The notes below the pieces were generated by a model. The model worked only from the letters and a program-made list of their open reading frames with translations. It had not been told where the DNA came from and did not search any database. The position numbers and the translations under genes are program-made. Shown piece after piece: positions 30,700-39,822 of a stretch of DNA of 64,000 nt. The stretch covers positions 48,885-112,884 of the forward strand of contig JAJVHS010000010.1 of the NCBI GenBank assembly GCA_022072615.1. The letters run 5' to 3'. The first letter of the stretch is position 1. Each line of letters begins with the position of its first letter. Source of the stretch: Phycisphaerales bacterium (GTDB taxonomy: Bacteria > Planctomycetota > Phycisphaerae > Phycisphaerales > UBA1924).

Positions 30700-31893
30700 T
30701 CAACCGATGATCACGGGGTCGCGTTGAATCGCGCCCGTCACCACCGGGCCCTTCTGCGGGTCGACATACACGTTCACCTCGCTCCGCACGCCGAACCTGC
30801 CGTCGAGGTAGATGCCCGGCTCGACCGTGAACCCCGTCCCGGGCATGATCCGCCGGGTGTCGTGCGTTTCCATGTTGTCGAGGTTCATCCCGATGCCGTG
30901 GGCCCCTGGCGTCCCCGGGCTGAGCGAGTGGCCCGTCCGGTGCTTGATGTGCTTCTCGTAGCCCGCGTCGATGATCACCTTCCGTGCCGCGTCGTCGAGC
31001 ATCCAACCCTCCCCCGGCGCGCCGCCCGCCTGCGAGCGCTGCCACGCGGCCTGGGCCGCCGCCACCGCCGCATCGCGGGCCCCGAGCACGGTCCGGAAGA
31101 CCTTCATGTGCTCGTCGGGCACCTTCGTCCCGCAGAACCCGGTCCACGTGATGTCGCCGTACACCGTGGCGTCGCCGGGCTGCTTGGCCCACAGGTCGAT
31201 GAGCACCCAATCGCCCGGGCGGATGACCGCGTGCACCTTCTCATCCGGCTCGTAGTGGCAATCCGCGCCGTTGCCGTTGACGGCGACGATCGGCCCCGAG
31301 TCGGTGGTGATGCCCGAGCGCTTGAACTGGTCGAGGATGTACTGTTTGATCTCGAGCTCGGTTGCGGACCCGGCCGCCTTCAGCCGCTGGCCCAGGAACG
31401 AGAACGCCTCCTGCACGATCCGGTCGCAGTGGCCGATGGCGAGGCGGTGGGATTCGAGTCCCTTCTCGCGCCACGCCGCGGCGTAGAGCTGCACGAGGTC
31501 GGCCGAGCTGCACACTTCGACGCCAGCCGACCGGATGAACTCGATCGTGCCCGCGTCCACCACGCCCGCCGTCGGCAGTGCGCCGCCCGGCGAGTATTCC
31601 ATCGCGACGCGGCGGTAGGGCGCCAGCAGGCCGCGCACCGTCTCCTGCATGCCCTGCCAGGTCCCGTAGGTGCGGTATGGCACGCCGGCCCGCTTGAAGC
31701 TCGCCTCGTCGATGAAATGGCACAGCAGCGTGGGCTCACCCCTGGCGGGCAGCAGCCAGAACACGCGGCGCGTCAGGTGCAGCGTCGCCCCGAGGATCGG
31801 GGCGAGCACGGGGTTGTTGTTGCGGAAGTCAAAGACGAGCCACGCGTCGATCCGTTGATCGGCCATGTACGACTGGACGGGAGCGAGTGTCAT
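30700..31893 (-). CDS. M24-family Xaa-Pro aminopeptidase
   Basis: The product has 397 residues. The ATG at 31893 is preceded by GGAGG with a five-base spacer, which decides the start over one ten codons upstream. An N-terminal creatinase-like domain (YMADQRIDAWLVFDF) precedes the pita-bread catalytic domain. Metal ligands lie in LIDLWAKQ and GDITWTGF (Asp), AHGIGMNLD (His), FTVEPGIY (Glu) and RSEVNVYV (Glu). It removes N-terminal residues before proline in the cytoplasm. The first of two Asp motifs (LIDLWAK) is a variant of the common form. Confidence 0.85.
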   Translation of the reverse strand: MTLAPVQSYMADQRIDAWLVFDFRNNNPVLAPILGATLHLTRRVFWLLPARGEPTLLCHFIDEASFKRAGVPYRTYGTWQGMQETVRGLLAPYRRVAMEYSPGGALPTAGVVDAGTIEFIRSAGVEVCSSADLVQLYAAAWREKGLESHRLAIGHCDRIVQEAFSFLGQRLKAAGSATELEIKQYILDQFKRSGITTDSGPIVAVNGNGADCHYEPDEKVHAVIRPGDWVLIDLWAKQPGDATVYGDITWTGFCGTKVPDEHMKVFRTVLGARDAAVAAAQAAWQRSQAGGAPGEGWMLDDAARKVIIDAGYEKHIKHRTGHSLSPGTPGAHGIGMNLDNMETHDTRRIMPGTGFTVEPGIYLDGRFGVRSEVNVYVDPQKGPVVTGAIQRDPVIIG

Positions 31894-31986
31894 GGAACCC
31901 TCCGACACGCCTGGACGGCACAAGAACCCACTCCAGCAGCGTAGACCCAGCCGGGGCCGGCCGGAGGGTGCAAGCCTGGCCGCCGA

Positions 31987-33525
31987 TCACGCCGCCCGGC
32001 GCTTGAACGGGCCGGCCTTGGCCATCGAACGCTGGAGCAGGATGAACCCCACCCCGCCCGCGCACGAGAGCACGAAGGCGATCAGCAGCACGATCGCGGC
32101 CGAGGTGGACACAGGCAGATCCCAGGCTCGGAGACGCTCGTACAGCGCGACCGACAGGAGCGGGGCGAGCAGCCCGCGGACCCCGTTGAGCGTCACGTGC
32201 GTGGCCATGTACTGCGACGTCTCCGCCGGGGGCGAGAAATCCACGTGCCCGAGGTTCCACGCGATCGTGCCGCCGCCGTACCCGATCGCGAGCAGGATCG
32301 ACCCGGCAAAGAGGAGCGCCGGCGCGTCGAGCACGACGGCGAGCAGGAAGAACAGCGCCGATCCGCAGAAGCTCCAGCTGTGGATCGATCGGAACTGCAC
32401 CACGTGGGCGCGATCCAGGAACCTCGCCCACAGCGGCACCGCCAGGGGCATCAGGAAGTAGGGCACCGCCGACGTCACCAGCAGGCTCCCGAAGTACCCG
32501 AAGCCGAACTGGTCGCGCAGCGCGATGACGAGCATCGGCCCGACCATGATGTTCCCGAAGCCGAGCACGAACATGCAGATCATGAACTGAGCAAACCGCC
32601 GATCCTGGCGGAGCACGCGCCACACGATCGCCGGCCCCTGCCACGGGCGGCCGACACGGCGGCGACGCTCGGGGTGCTGCTCGTCGGCGAGCAGGGATCT
32701 CTCCCGCCGAATCCGTAGCTTGCGCGTCGCGAGCACCCCGACAAGCCCCAGCAGCGCGGCGGCGGGCGCGGCGGCCTCGAAAAGATCGGGCACGCGGTCG
32801 AGCCAGAACCCCAGCACCATCCCCACGGACGCAACCAGGAACTGCTGGATGGACGAGAAGCGGCCGACGACCGATGCGCGGTCCTTCCTGTAATTCGCTC
32901 GCCACACGGTCGGGCGGAGGAGGATGATCCCCGACCACGCGACGCGGGCCAGCATGATGAGGCTCGCGAAGACCAGCAACCCCCCCACCGAGTGCGGCAC
33001 GACCGCCAGCGCCGCGACCAGCGCCACGACCGCGATCTGCAGGCCGTTGATGAAGGGAACCTTCCGGACGCCGTGGCTCATCGACACCCAGAAGAACGAC
33101 AGGATGTTGGCGATTTCAGACGCCGAGCCCACCAGCGCGACCACGAAGTTGAGCAGCACGTCGGGGGCGACGCCCGCGAACGTCTGCTTCACGTACACGC
33201 TCACGAACGCGTTGTCCACCACCGCGAGCGTGATCGAAAAGAACAGCACCGTGACAAGTTCGACCCTGTAGCTGGGCCGCGCCATCGGGTGGAACCGCCC
33301 CGCCGAGAAGTACCCCACGGCGCCGGAGATGAACCCGCCCGGCGCATCTTCGGCCGCGGGCTGTTCAACAACCGAAGCCGGCGGATCTGATGAGGGCTGG
33401 GCCAATGGTGCGATCGCGAGAGGGTCGTTCTTGTCCGGAATGCGCCGGTGCCAATCGTGTGATCGTCCGGACTCCGGGGCAAGCCGGGGCGCACGCGGCG
33501 GCACGGAATGCTCATCAGGGCGCAC
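31987..33525 (-). CDS. Major facilitator superfamily transporter
   Basis: The product is up to 512 residues (GTG at 33525). An N-terminal cytoplasmic stretch of about 80 residues looks disordered, so translation may start later, for example at the Met before ARPSYRVELVTVLFF. Twelve hydrophobic helices can be drawn, among them VLLNFVVALVGSASEIANIL, INGLQIAVVALVAALAVVPH and AAIVLLIAFVLSCAGGVGFI. A central loop (RRERSLLADEQHPERRRRVG) separates the two halves. Substrate is unknown. It lies 93 bases upstream of the M24 peptidase gene on the same strand. Confidence 0.8.
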   Translation of the reverse strand: MRPDEHSVPPRAPRLAPESGRSHDWHRRIPDKNDPLAIAPLAQPSSDPPASVVEQPAAEDAPGGFISGAVGYFSAGRFHPMARPSYRVELVTVLFFSITLAVVDNAFVSVYVKQTFAGVAPDVLLNFVVALVGSASEIANILSFFWVSMSHGVRKVPFINGLQIAVVALVAALAVVPHSVGGLLVFASLIMLARVAWSGIILLRPTVWRANYRKDRASVVGRFSSIQQFLVASVGMVLGFWLDRVPDLFEAAAPAAALLGLVGVLATRKLRIRRERSLLADEQHPERRRRVGRPWQGPAIVWRVLRQDRRFAQFMICMFVLGFGNIMVGPMLVIALRDQFGFGYFGSLLVTSAVPYFLMPLAVPLWARFLDRAHVVQFRSIHSWSFCGSALFFLLAVVLDAPALLFAGSILLAIGYGGGTIAWNLGHVDFSPPAETSQYMATHVTLNGVRGLLAPLLSVALYERLRAWDLPVSTSAAIVLLIAFVLSCAGGVGFILLQRSMAKAGPFKRRAA

Positions 33526-33553
33526 TGGGCTTCAGCGCCTAATATTCCGTCTC

Positions 33554-34411
33554 ATGTCCAACGCGGCATCCGTCAAAAGCGCTCGCGCCGACGAACGCGA
33601 GTACGTGCTCGGCACGCACGCCGAAGAATCGGTGCGGCTTGGCCTCCAGCACCGCCTGTGGTCGGCGTCGGCGCACCAGTTGTGGGAGCGCGCGGTGGTG
33701 GCGCCGGGCCAGACGGTGCTCGACGTCGGGTGCGGGCCGGGCCACGCGTCGATGGACCTCGCGCAGATCGTCGGCGCCGGCGGCCGCGTGCTGTGCGTGG
33801 ACGAATCCGCGTCGTACCTGCACCAGGTTTCCGATCAGGCCAAGGCCAAGCGCCTCGACAACGTCGACCGGATCCTGGGCGACGTGCAGGAACTCGACAC
33901 GCTGCTGGTGGACTGGTCCGGGCGCGTGGATGTCGCCTACGCCCGGTGGGTGCTCTGCTTCCTGCGCCAGCCCGAGCGGGTGATCGAAGGGCTTGCTCGG
34001 GTCGTCAAGCCCGGCGGCCGCGTCGCGATCCAGGACTACTTCAATTACGAGACCATGACCCTGGCGCCAAAGCGGGACGAGTTCTCGCGGGTGATCCGGG
34101 CCGTCGGCCGGAGTTTCCGCGACCATGGGGGAAATCCGGACATCATGGGCGTTGTTCCTGAGATGCTGGCCAGGAACGGGTTCAAGGTGACTCACCTCTC
34201 GCTGAACCAGCGCGTGGCCCGTCCCCAGGACCAGATCTGGCACTGGCCGGACTCGTTCTGGAAGGTGTACGTGCCCCGGCTTGTGGCGGGCGGCTTCATC
34301 AACCAGCACGAAGCGGACGAGTTCATGACGGTGTGGCACGAGGCGTCGGCGAGCCGCGATGCCTTCATGTTCCTGCCGCCCGTCGTCGACCTCATCGCGG
34401 TGCGGACCTAG
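33554..34411 (+). CDS. Class I SAM-dependent methyltransferase
   Basis: The product has 285 residues from the ATG at 33554. Motif I is VLDVGCGPGHASMDLAQIVG, motif II is VLCVDES, and post-motif LARVVKPGGRVAIQDYF is clear. The C-terminal part (QIWHWPDSFWKVYVPRLVAG) may bind the substrate, which is unknown. It ends about 40 bases before the leader of the lys operon. There is no clear terminator between, only a CCAGATC/GATCTGG inverted repeat (34423-34458). Confidence 0.85.
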   Translation: MSNAASVKSARADEREYVLGTHAEESVRLGLQHRLWSASAHQLWERAVVAPGQTVLDVGCGPGHASMDLAQIVGAGGRVLCVDESASYLHQVSDQAKAKRLDNVDRILGDVQELDTLLVDWSGRVDVAYARWVLCFLRQPERVIEGLARVVKPGGRVAIQDYFNYETMTLAPKRDEFSRVIRAVGRSFRDHGGNPDIMGVVPEMLARNGFKVTHLSLNQRVARPQDQIWHWPDSFWKVYVPRLVAGGFINQHEADEFMTVWHEASASRDAFMFLPPVVDLIAVRT

Positions 34412-34449
34412 AGCATTCACCCCCAGATCCGGCCTCCCCGCGTCCGAAC

Positions 34450-34478
34450 TTGATCTGGAGAGGGTGCCTTTCTACCGT
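34450..34478 (+). promoter_or_regulatory. Promoter-like sequence of the lys leader
   Basis: TTGATC (34450-34455), a 17-base spacer and TACCGT (34473-34478) precede the leader reading frame. Transcription would start around 34485, which puts the leader ATG (34487) at or next to the 5' end, a leaderless start. The inverted repeat CCAGATC (34423-34429) and GATCTGG (34452-34458) overlaps the -35 box. Confidence 0.4.
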
Positions 34479-34486
34479 TGCTGCTC

Positions 34487-34615
34487 ATGGTTTCTGCCCG
34501 TTCCGCCATTCTCGCCCTGACGTCCGCGTGCAACACCGCCGCGGTGGCGAGCAAAGCGCTCAAAGTGACGAAAGCCAAAGGCCCCACCGGGTCGGCTGTC
34601 CTCACGGGCGCGTAG
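34487..34615 (+). CDS. Putative lysine leader peptide (attenuator)
   Basis: A 42-codon frame (ATG at 34487, TAG at 34613) lies between the promoter-like sequence and a strong terminator before lysW. Codons 23, 26, 29 and 31 are all AAA (34553, 34562, 34571, 34577): four Lys in nine codons (KALKVTKAK). By contrast all five Lys codons of lysX are AAG. Only weak ribosome-site sequence is present. The strand GGTCGGC (34590-34596), near the end of the frame, can pair with GCCGACC (34654-34660), the 5' arm and loop of the terminator. Stalling at Lys codons would favour that pairing and read-through. This is inferred from the layout; no homologue is known to me. Confidence 0.5.
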   Translation: MVSARSAILALTSACNTAAVASKALKVTKAKGPTGSAVLTGA

Positions 34616-34650
34616 CGGAACTCACCGAGTATTCCCCGCGTGTTCAAGGA

Positions 34651-34676
34651 CCCGCCGACCGTTCGGCGGGTTTTTT
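34651..34676 (+). terminator. Rho-independent terminator upstream of lysW (attenuator)
   Basis: CCCGCCGA (34651-34658) and TCGGCGGG (34663-34670) form a perfect 8-bp stem with a 4-base loop, followed by six T residues. It sits 35 bases after the leader stop codon and 44 bases before the lysW ATG. No complete gene other than the leader frame ends here. Confidence 0.85.
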
Positions 34677-34720
34677 CATTGTTCGCCGTCCTTCCAGGGA
34701 ATTCACAAGGAGCCAACGAC

Positions 34721-34915
34721 ATGTCCCACACGCCCACCGCCAGCCCCACGTCAAGCGAATGCCCCGAGTGCGCCGGGTCGATCACCGTCACCCGCACGGT
34801 GATCCGCGGCGAGGTCCTCCGCTGCGGCGATTGCAGCGCCGAGCTCGAGGTCACGGCCACCACGCCGCTCCGCCTCGAGCTTGCCCCGCAGGTCCAGGAA
34901 GACTGGGGCGAGTGA
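34721..34915 (+). CDS. lysW: Amino-group carrier protein LysW
   Basis: This 64-residue acidic carrier protein has its C-terminal Glu gamma-carboxyl joined to the amino group of alpha-aminoadipate (or glutamate), holding intermediates through lysine (or arginine) synthesis. It has the zinc-ribbon cysteines 14, 17, 35 and 38 (CPEC, CGDC), AELEV, and the hallmark end QEDWGE. It has no Lys. The ATG at 34721 follows AAGGAG with an eight-base spacer. It is the first gene of the lysWXYZK cluster and lies just behind the putative attenuator. Confidence 0.95.
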   Translation: MSHTPTASPTSSECPECAGSITVTRTVIRGEVLRCGDCSAELEVTATTPLRLELAPQVQEDWGE

Positions 34916-34958
34916 GCGGGCGACGGCGCAGGCACTGGCCCCAACTGGAGTTGACCGC

Positions 34959-35894
34959 ATGAGAATCGGTTTGCTGACATCACGCATCCGCGTCGAGGAG
35001 AAGCTCCTCATCGACCGACTCGCCGGCCGCGGCATCGATCACGACGTCATCGACGTCCGCCAGGCGGTCTTCGACATCCACGACCCCGGGCCGTGGCGGC
35101 GATACGACGCGTTCCTCGAGCGCTGCATCAGCCAGACCGAAGCCCTCACCGCCGTCCGCTGCCTGGAGGCCTTCAGCCTGCCTTGCGTCAACGCCTCGAC
35201 GGTCATCGAGACGTGCGGCGACAAGCTCGCCACCTCGCTCCGCCTGGCCGCCGCCGGCGTGCCGACGCCGCGGACGCTCGTCGCCACCGATCCAGAGTCG
35301 GCCCTCGCCGCGATCGAGCGCATGGGCTACCCGGCGGTGCTCAAGCCCACGGTGGGGTCGTGGGGCCGGCTGCTGGCGCGCGTGAACGATCGCGACGCCG
35401 CGGAGGCGATCGTGGAACACAAGTCCACCCTCGGCAGCGTGCAGCACTCGGTGTTCTACGTCCAGGAGTACGTCAACAAGCCCGACCGCGATCTGCGGGT
35501 GTTCATGGTCGGCGGTGAGGCCATCGCGGGCATCGTCCGCTCGAGCGTCCATTGGATCACCAACACCGCCCGTGGCGGCCGAGCGGCGGTGCTCGAAATC
35601 ACGCCGCGGATCCGCGACCTGTGCCGGGCGGCCTCGGACGCCGTGGGCGGCGGGATCCTCGCGATCGACCTTCTCGAATCGCCCGATCGCGGGCTGCTGG
35701 TAAGCGAAGTCAACCACACGATGGAGTTCCGGAACAGCATCGAACCGACCGGCGTGGATATCCCCGGCCGGATGATCGATTACGTCGCCGCGGTCGCCGA
35801 GCGGCCCGCCGGTGCCGGGCGCCCCGTGCCCGTGGTCGTGACGCGCGGCGAGGCAACCGCGTTCGACCGGCTTTCCGCGACGGGTGCGGCGTGA
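34959..35894 (+). CDS. lysX: Alpha-aminoadipate-LysW ligase LysX
   Basis: This ATP-grasp ligase of the RimK family (311 residues) joins alpha-aminoadipate to the C-terminal Glu of LysW using ATP. The start [20 protein letters not shown] follows a GGAG site. ATP-grasp motifs are [44 protein letters not shown], and the metal site [13 protein letters not shown]. The tail after residue 285 is variable. Its stop overlaps the lysY start (TGATG), indicating translational coupling. Whether it accepts aminoadipate or glutamate cannot be settled by eye; the lysine-rich leader favours lysine synthesis. Confidence 0.93.
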   Translation: MRIGLLTSRIRVEEKLLIDRLAGRGIDHDVIDVRQAVFDIHDPGPWRRYDAFLERCISQTEALTAVRCLEAFSLPCVNASTVIETCGDKLATSLRLAAAGVPTPRTLVATDPESALAAIERMGYPAVLKPTVGSWGRLLARVNDRDAAEAIVEHKSTLGSVQHSVFYVQEYVNKPDRDLRVFMVGGEAIAGIVRSSVHWITNTARGGRAAVLEITPRIRDLCRAASDAVGGGILAIDLLESPDRGLLVSEVNHTMEFRNSIEPTGVDIPGRMIDYVAAVAERPAGAGRPVPVVVTRGEATAFDRLSATGAA

Positions 35895-36943
35895 TGGATC
35901 CGACTCGATACACCGCGACGATCGTCGGCGGGTCCGGCTACACCGGCGGCGAGCTGCTGCGCCTGCTGCTCGACCATCCCGCGTTCAGCGTCAAGCAGGT
36001 CACCAGCCGCCGCCAGGCGGGGTCGTTCGTTCACAGCGTGCACCCCAACCTGCGCGGACGCACGAAGCTCCAGTTCACCACGCCCGAGCAGGTCGAACCC
36101 TGCGACGTGCTCTTTCTCTGCATGCCGCACGGTGAAGCGTCGTCACAGATCGAGCGCTGGCAGAGTCTTGCCGGGCGGATCGTCGATCTCTCCGCGGACT
36201 TCCGCATCAAGTCGCCCGAGCTGCACCGCCGGTGGTACGGTGGTGACCATCCCGCCCCGGCATGGTGCGACCGCTTCGTGTACGGCCTGCCCGAACTCCA
36301 GCGCGACCGCCTCCGCGGCTGCAAGCTCGCCTCCGGCGTCGGATGCAACGCGACCGCCGTGAACCTGGCCCTGCTCCCGCTGGCCCGGGCGGGGCTCATC
36401 GAGTCGGTCGTCGCCGACCTCAAGGTCGGGTCGTCCGAGGGCGGCGCTTCATCCTCCGCGTCGAGCCATCACCCCGAGCGCAGCGGCGCCGTGCGCTCGT
36501 TCGCGCCCGCGGGCCACCGGCACCAGGCCGAGATCACCGAGCAGCTCATGACGGAGGCAAACCCCTTTGCGCTCCACATGTCTGTCACGTCCATCGAGCG
36601 CGTCCGCGGTGTGCTCTGCACGGCCCATGTCACCACGCGACGCCCGGTCGAGGATAAGGAGCTCTGGAAGCTCTACCGCGAGGCCTACGGCGCCGAGCCG
36701 TTCGTCCGCCTGGTCAAGGACAAGACCGGGCTGCACCGCTACCCCGACCCCAAGATCCTCAGCGGGAGCAATTACTGCGACGTCGGCTGGGAGATCGAGC
36801 CGGGCACGCGCCGCGTCGTGGTGCTCTCGGCGATCGATAATCTGATGAAGGGTGCGGCCGGGTCCGCCTTGCAGTGTGCAAACCTGATGCTCGGGCTCGA
36901 GGAATCGACCGGCCTGACGTTCCCCGGCCTGCACCCGGCGTGA
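35894..36943 (+). CDS. lysY: LysW-aminoadipate-6-phosphate reductase LysY (ArgC family)
   Basis: This NADPH-dependent enzyme reduces the acyl phosphate on LysW to the semialdehyde. It has 349 residues, with an N-terminal Rossmann motif (IVGGSGYTGGELLRLLLDHP) and catalytic Cys151 in ASGVGCNATA. DLSADFRI, FVYGLPEL, the HRHQAEI histidine and the C-terminal VVLSAIDNLMKGAAGSALQC match ArgC/LysY. Its start overlaps the lysX stop by one base. The gap of 134 bases to lysZ is the largest in the cluster. Confidence 0.94.
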   Translation: MDPTRYTATIVGGSGYTGGELLRLLLDHPAFSVKQVTSRRQAGSFVHSVHPNLRGRTKLQFTTPEQVEPCDVLFLCMPHGEASSQIERWQSLAGRIVDLSADFRIKSPELHRRWYGGDHPAPAWCDRFVYGLPELQRDRLRGCKLASGVGCNATAVNLALLPLARAGLIESVVADLKVGSSEGGASSSASSHHPERSGAVRSFAPAGHRHQAEITEQLMTEANPFALHMSVTSIERVRGVLCTAHVTTRRPVEDKELWKLYREAYGAEPFVRLVKDKTGLHRYPDPKILSGSNYCDVGWEIEPGTRRVVVLSAIDNLMKGAAGSALQCANLMLGLEESTGLTFPGLHPA

Positions 36944-37077
36944 GGAGATCCGTGGCGGCGCGAGCACGAGCTCACCGGTCAGTGTGCAATGATGGAACGA
37001 GCGCGGCCCTTGGTGGTGCTTTCGCGTTGTGAACGCCGTGACCTGTGTGCGTCGGTCTCACGAAGTTGGAGTCGAGC

Positions 37078-37881
37078 ATGATCGTCGTGAAGCTTGGTGG
37101 GGCCGCTGGAATCGAGCCCGCCGCCTTCTGCTCGGATATCGCAGGGCTCGTCCGATCCGGAGAGCGCGTCGTCATCGTCCACGGCGGGTCGGACGCAACC
37201 ACGCAGCTCGCCGACCAGCTCGGGCATCCGGCGGTCTTCCTCACGTCTCCCTCCGGGCACACCAGCCGCCGGACCGATCGGCGCACGCTCGAGATCTTCC
37301 AGATGGCGTGCCGCGGGCTCCTGAACCAGAAGATCGTCGAAGAGCTGCAGCGGCTGAACATCAACGCCGTCGGCATCTCCGGCATCGACGGCCGCCTGTG
37401 GGTGGGCAAGCGCAAGGACGCGATCCGAGCCGTCGAGAACGGCGTGACCCGCATCATCCGCGACGACTTCAGTGGAACCGTTGACACGGTCAACCCCGCG
37501 ATCATCAACACGCTCGTGGCCGGCGGCTTTGTCCCGGTCATCTCGCCGCCGGCGCTCAGTACCACCGGCGAACCCATCAACATCGACGCCGACCGCGCCG
37601 CCGCCGCCACCGCCGCGGCGCTCGGGGCATCGTCGCTGCTCCTGCTCTCGAACGTTCCCGGCCTGCTCCGCAGCTTCCCCGACGAATCGTCGCTCATCCG
37701 CGAGATCAAGCGCCCCCACTTCGCCCAGGCCGAGGGCTACGCCCAGGGACGCATGAAGAAGAAAGTGCTCGCCGCCACCGAAGCCGTCATCGCCGGCGTC
37801 ACCCGCGCCGTCATCGGCGATGCTCGCGGGCAATCGCCGGTCACCCGGGCGCTCGCGGGCGAGGGAACCGTGTTCGCATGA
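37078..37881 (+). CDS. lysZ: LysW-aminoadipate kinase LysZ (ArgB family)
   Basis: This amino-acid kinase (267 residues) phosphorylates the side-chain carboxyl of LysW-bound aminoadipate. The start [11 protein letters not shown] has a GGAG site; an earlier in-frame Met is less likely. Motifs are [31 protein letters not shown] ([18 protein letters not shown]), [31 protein letters not shown] and [10 protein letters not shown]. The SGHTSRRTD stretch is typical of the LysZ subgroup. It ends in a TGA overlapped by the lysK ATG. Confidence 0.93.
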   Translation: MIVVKLGGAAGIEPAAFCSDIAGLVRSGERVVIVHGGSDATTQLADQLGHPAVFLTSPSGHTSRRTDRRTLEIFQMACRGLLNQKIVEELQRLNINAVGISGIDGRLWVGKRKDAIRAVENGVTRIIRDDFSGTVDTVNPAIINTLVAGGFVPVISPPALSTTGEPINIDADRAAAATAAALGASSLLLLSNVPGLLRSFPDESSLIREIKRPHFAQAEGYAQGRMKKKVLAATEAVIAGVTRAVIGDARGQSPVTRALAGEGTVFA

Positions 37882-39011
37882 TGGATGGCTCGACCACGCC
37901 CCGGCACGCCCTCCGCGGCCCGCTGATCGGCGACGATCAGGCCGTGGCCCTCCTGAGCGAACTGGTCGCCATACCCAGCGTCTCCGGCGATGAACGCGCC
38001 GCGGCGGCGTACCTCTCAAGTTGGCTCGCGGCTCACGGGGCGGACGCGCACGTCGACGACTCCGGCAGCGCCGTCGGCGTCTTCAGCGGCGAATCCACCG
38101 GCACCGGCTGGCGCGACATCGTGCTCCTGGGCCACATCGACACGGTGCCCGGATCGATCCCTGTCCGCATCGAGAACGGCGAGCTCTGGGGCCGCGGATC
38201 GGTCGACGCCAAGGGGTCGCTGGCGACCTTTGCCGTCGCGGCCGCGGGCCTGGCGATCCCGCCCGGCATCCGCGTCATCGTCATCGGCGCGACCGAGGAA
38301 GAAGCCGCCAGTTCCAGGGGCGCGCGTCACGCCGCCCGGCGCTTCAGCCCGCGAGCATGCATCATCGGCGAACCCAGCGGTTCAAGCGCGGTCACGATCG
38401 GTTACAAGGGCCGCCTCGTCGTGCATGCATCGATTATCACCGACGGTGCGCACTCGGCAGGCCCGGAGCCTACCGCCGCCGAACTCGCGTTCGACCGCTG
38501 GAAAGCCGTCGAAGAGCTGAGCCGCTCGCTCGCCGCGCAAAACGCCGGCGTCTTCGACCGCGTGCAATGCAAGCTGAGAGCCATCAACTCGTCGAGCGAC
38601 GGGCTCCACGACCGAGCCGAGATGCACATCGGCCTCCGGTTGCCACCGGGCGTTGACCCCGAGGCTGTCGAGGCCCGCATCCACGAGGTCTGGGAAGGCG
38701 TTGAAGCCCGGTTTACCGGCCACGAGCACGCCCACGTCGATGACCCCCGATCCTGGCTTGTGCAGTGCATGACGCGAGCCATCCGAGCACGCGGGGTCCA
38801 TCCCCGCTTGCTGAAGAAGACGGGAACAAGCGACATGAACGTCGTCGCCCGGGCCTGGTCGTGCCCCATCGTTGCCTACGGACCCGGGGACAGTGCCCTG
38901 GACCATTCGCCCGTCGAGCGCCTCCCGATCACCGAATACCTCGATGCGGTGCGGACGCTCCGAGCGGCCCTGTCCGACGCCGCGGCCGAACTCGCGGCGA
39001 CGCCTGCCTGA
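37878..39011 (+). CDS. lysK: LysW-lysine hydrolase LysK (M20 family)
   Basis: This zinc carboxypeptidase (377 residues) releases lysine (or ornithine) from LysW, the last step. Metal-site motifs are [10 protein letters not shown] (His86), [10 protein letters not shown] (Asp110), ATEEEAASS (Glu near 141), GEPSGS, and [14 protein letters not shown] (late His). KKTGTSDMN is characteristic of LysK. It starts at ATG 37878, overlapping the lysZ stop by four bases. It is the last gene of the cluster. The aminotransferase (LysJ) and the homocitrate branch (LysS, LysT, LysU) are not in this window. Confidence 0.94.
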   Translation: MMDGSTTPRHALRGPLIGDDQAVALLSELVAIPSVSGDERAAAAYLSSWLAAHGADAHVDDSGSAVGVFSGESTGTGWRDIVLLGHIDTVPGSIPVRIENGELWGRGSVDAKGSLATFAVAAAGLAIPPGIRVIVIGATEEEAASSRGARHAARRFSPRACIIGEPSGSSAVTIGYKGRLVVHASIITDGAHSAGPEPTAAELAFDRWKAVEELSRSLAAQNAGVFDRVQCKLRAINSSSDGLHDRAEMHIGLRLPPGVDPEAVEARIHEVWEGVEARFTGHEHAHVDDPRSWLVQCMTRAIRARGVHPRLLKKTGTSDMNVVARAWSCPIVAYGPGDSALDHSPVERLPITEYLDAVRTLRAALSDAAAELAATPA

Positions 39012-39048
39012 TGCTCACGCGGGTCGCTTCCCGTCCTGACGATGGCAC

Positions 39049-39666
39049 TCACCGCCGCACGGCGGCAGCCTTTGCCGCGGAAGCGTTCGACGTCGCCGCC
39101 TTCGGCGCCACCGTCGCCTTGGGCACCGCGGCCTTGGGCGTGGCGGACTTCGGTGGCGCCGCCTTGGGCACCGCGACCACCTTTGGTTCCACCTTCACCG
39201 GCGCGACAGCCGGCGCTTTGGCGTCCCCGACCTTCACGGCCTTGCCCTTGCCAACGCTCACGGCCGACGCCATCGGTACCGCGGCTGGGCCGGCCTTGGC
39301 CCGCGCCGCCGCCTGCGCCACACGGTCGGGCCGGTGGGCCTTGTGCTTCGCCGACGCAACGGACTTGGCTTTGGACTTGCCGCCCGGTGCGACGGCGCCT
39401 GCCGCCTGATCCGGGCGGCCCGGCATCAGTTCGCTCGACGGCATCGCTGGGCTACCCGACTTCGCCGAGCATTCGCCCGGCGTATCGACAGGCTTCGCGG
39501 GCAGCACCTGATGCTCGGACGCCGGCCGGGATTCAGCGGGCTCGGGCGCCTGTTGCGCGGACTTCTTCCCGAAGGTCTGCACGGGCTCGCCCGCGTTCGC
39601 CGGAGCGGCCGCCGCGATCAATCCCGCCACCCCTGCCGCCATCGCCATGAACCTGCTGGTGCGCAT
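39049..39666 (-). CDS. Secreted Lys/Ala/Pro-rich protein of unknown function
   Basis: The product has 205 residues from the ATG at 39666, with a signal peptide (MRTSRFMAMAAGVAGLIAAA, cut after APANA). The rest is low complexity. An acidic/polar first half is followed by a highly basic second half of Lys-Ala-Pro-Val repeats (KVEPKVVAVPKAAPPKSATP). It resembles histone H1-like tails or peptidoglycan-facing basic proteins only by composition. No domain is recognised. It converges with lysK. Confidence 0.6.
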   Translation of the reverse strand: MRTSRFMAMAAGVAGLIAAAAPANAGEPVQTFGKKSAQQAPEPAESRPASEHQVLPAKPVDTPGECSAKSGSPAMPSSELMPGRPDQAAGAVAPGGKSKAKSVASAKHKAHRPDRVAQAAARAKAGPAAVPMASAVSVGKGKAVKVGDAKAPAVAPVKVEPKVVAVPKAAPPKSATPKAAVPKATVAPKAATSNASAAKAAAVRR

Positions 39667-39822
39667 ACGTACTCCCCGGGCCGTGCGGAAACCGCAGGGC
39701 CGGGGGTGATGTACGAATTGCCCGCGATCACGGCAAGGCTGCTCCACCGGAACCGGGGCGCGGGCGGACTCGATGGCCGCGCAGGCCGCACATGTGTCAA
39801 AATCGGCACCGTGCTGGATCGA

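Noticed and set aside
34721..39011. Reading the lysY and lysZ genes as argC and argB of the classical arginine pathway
   Set aside because: LysW with EDWGE, LysX with ATP-grasp motifs and LysK with TGTSDMN adjoin them, which defines the carrier-protein pathway.
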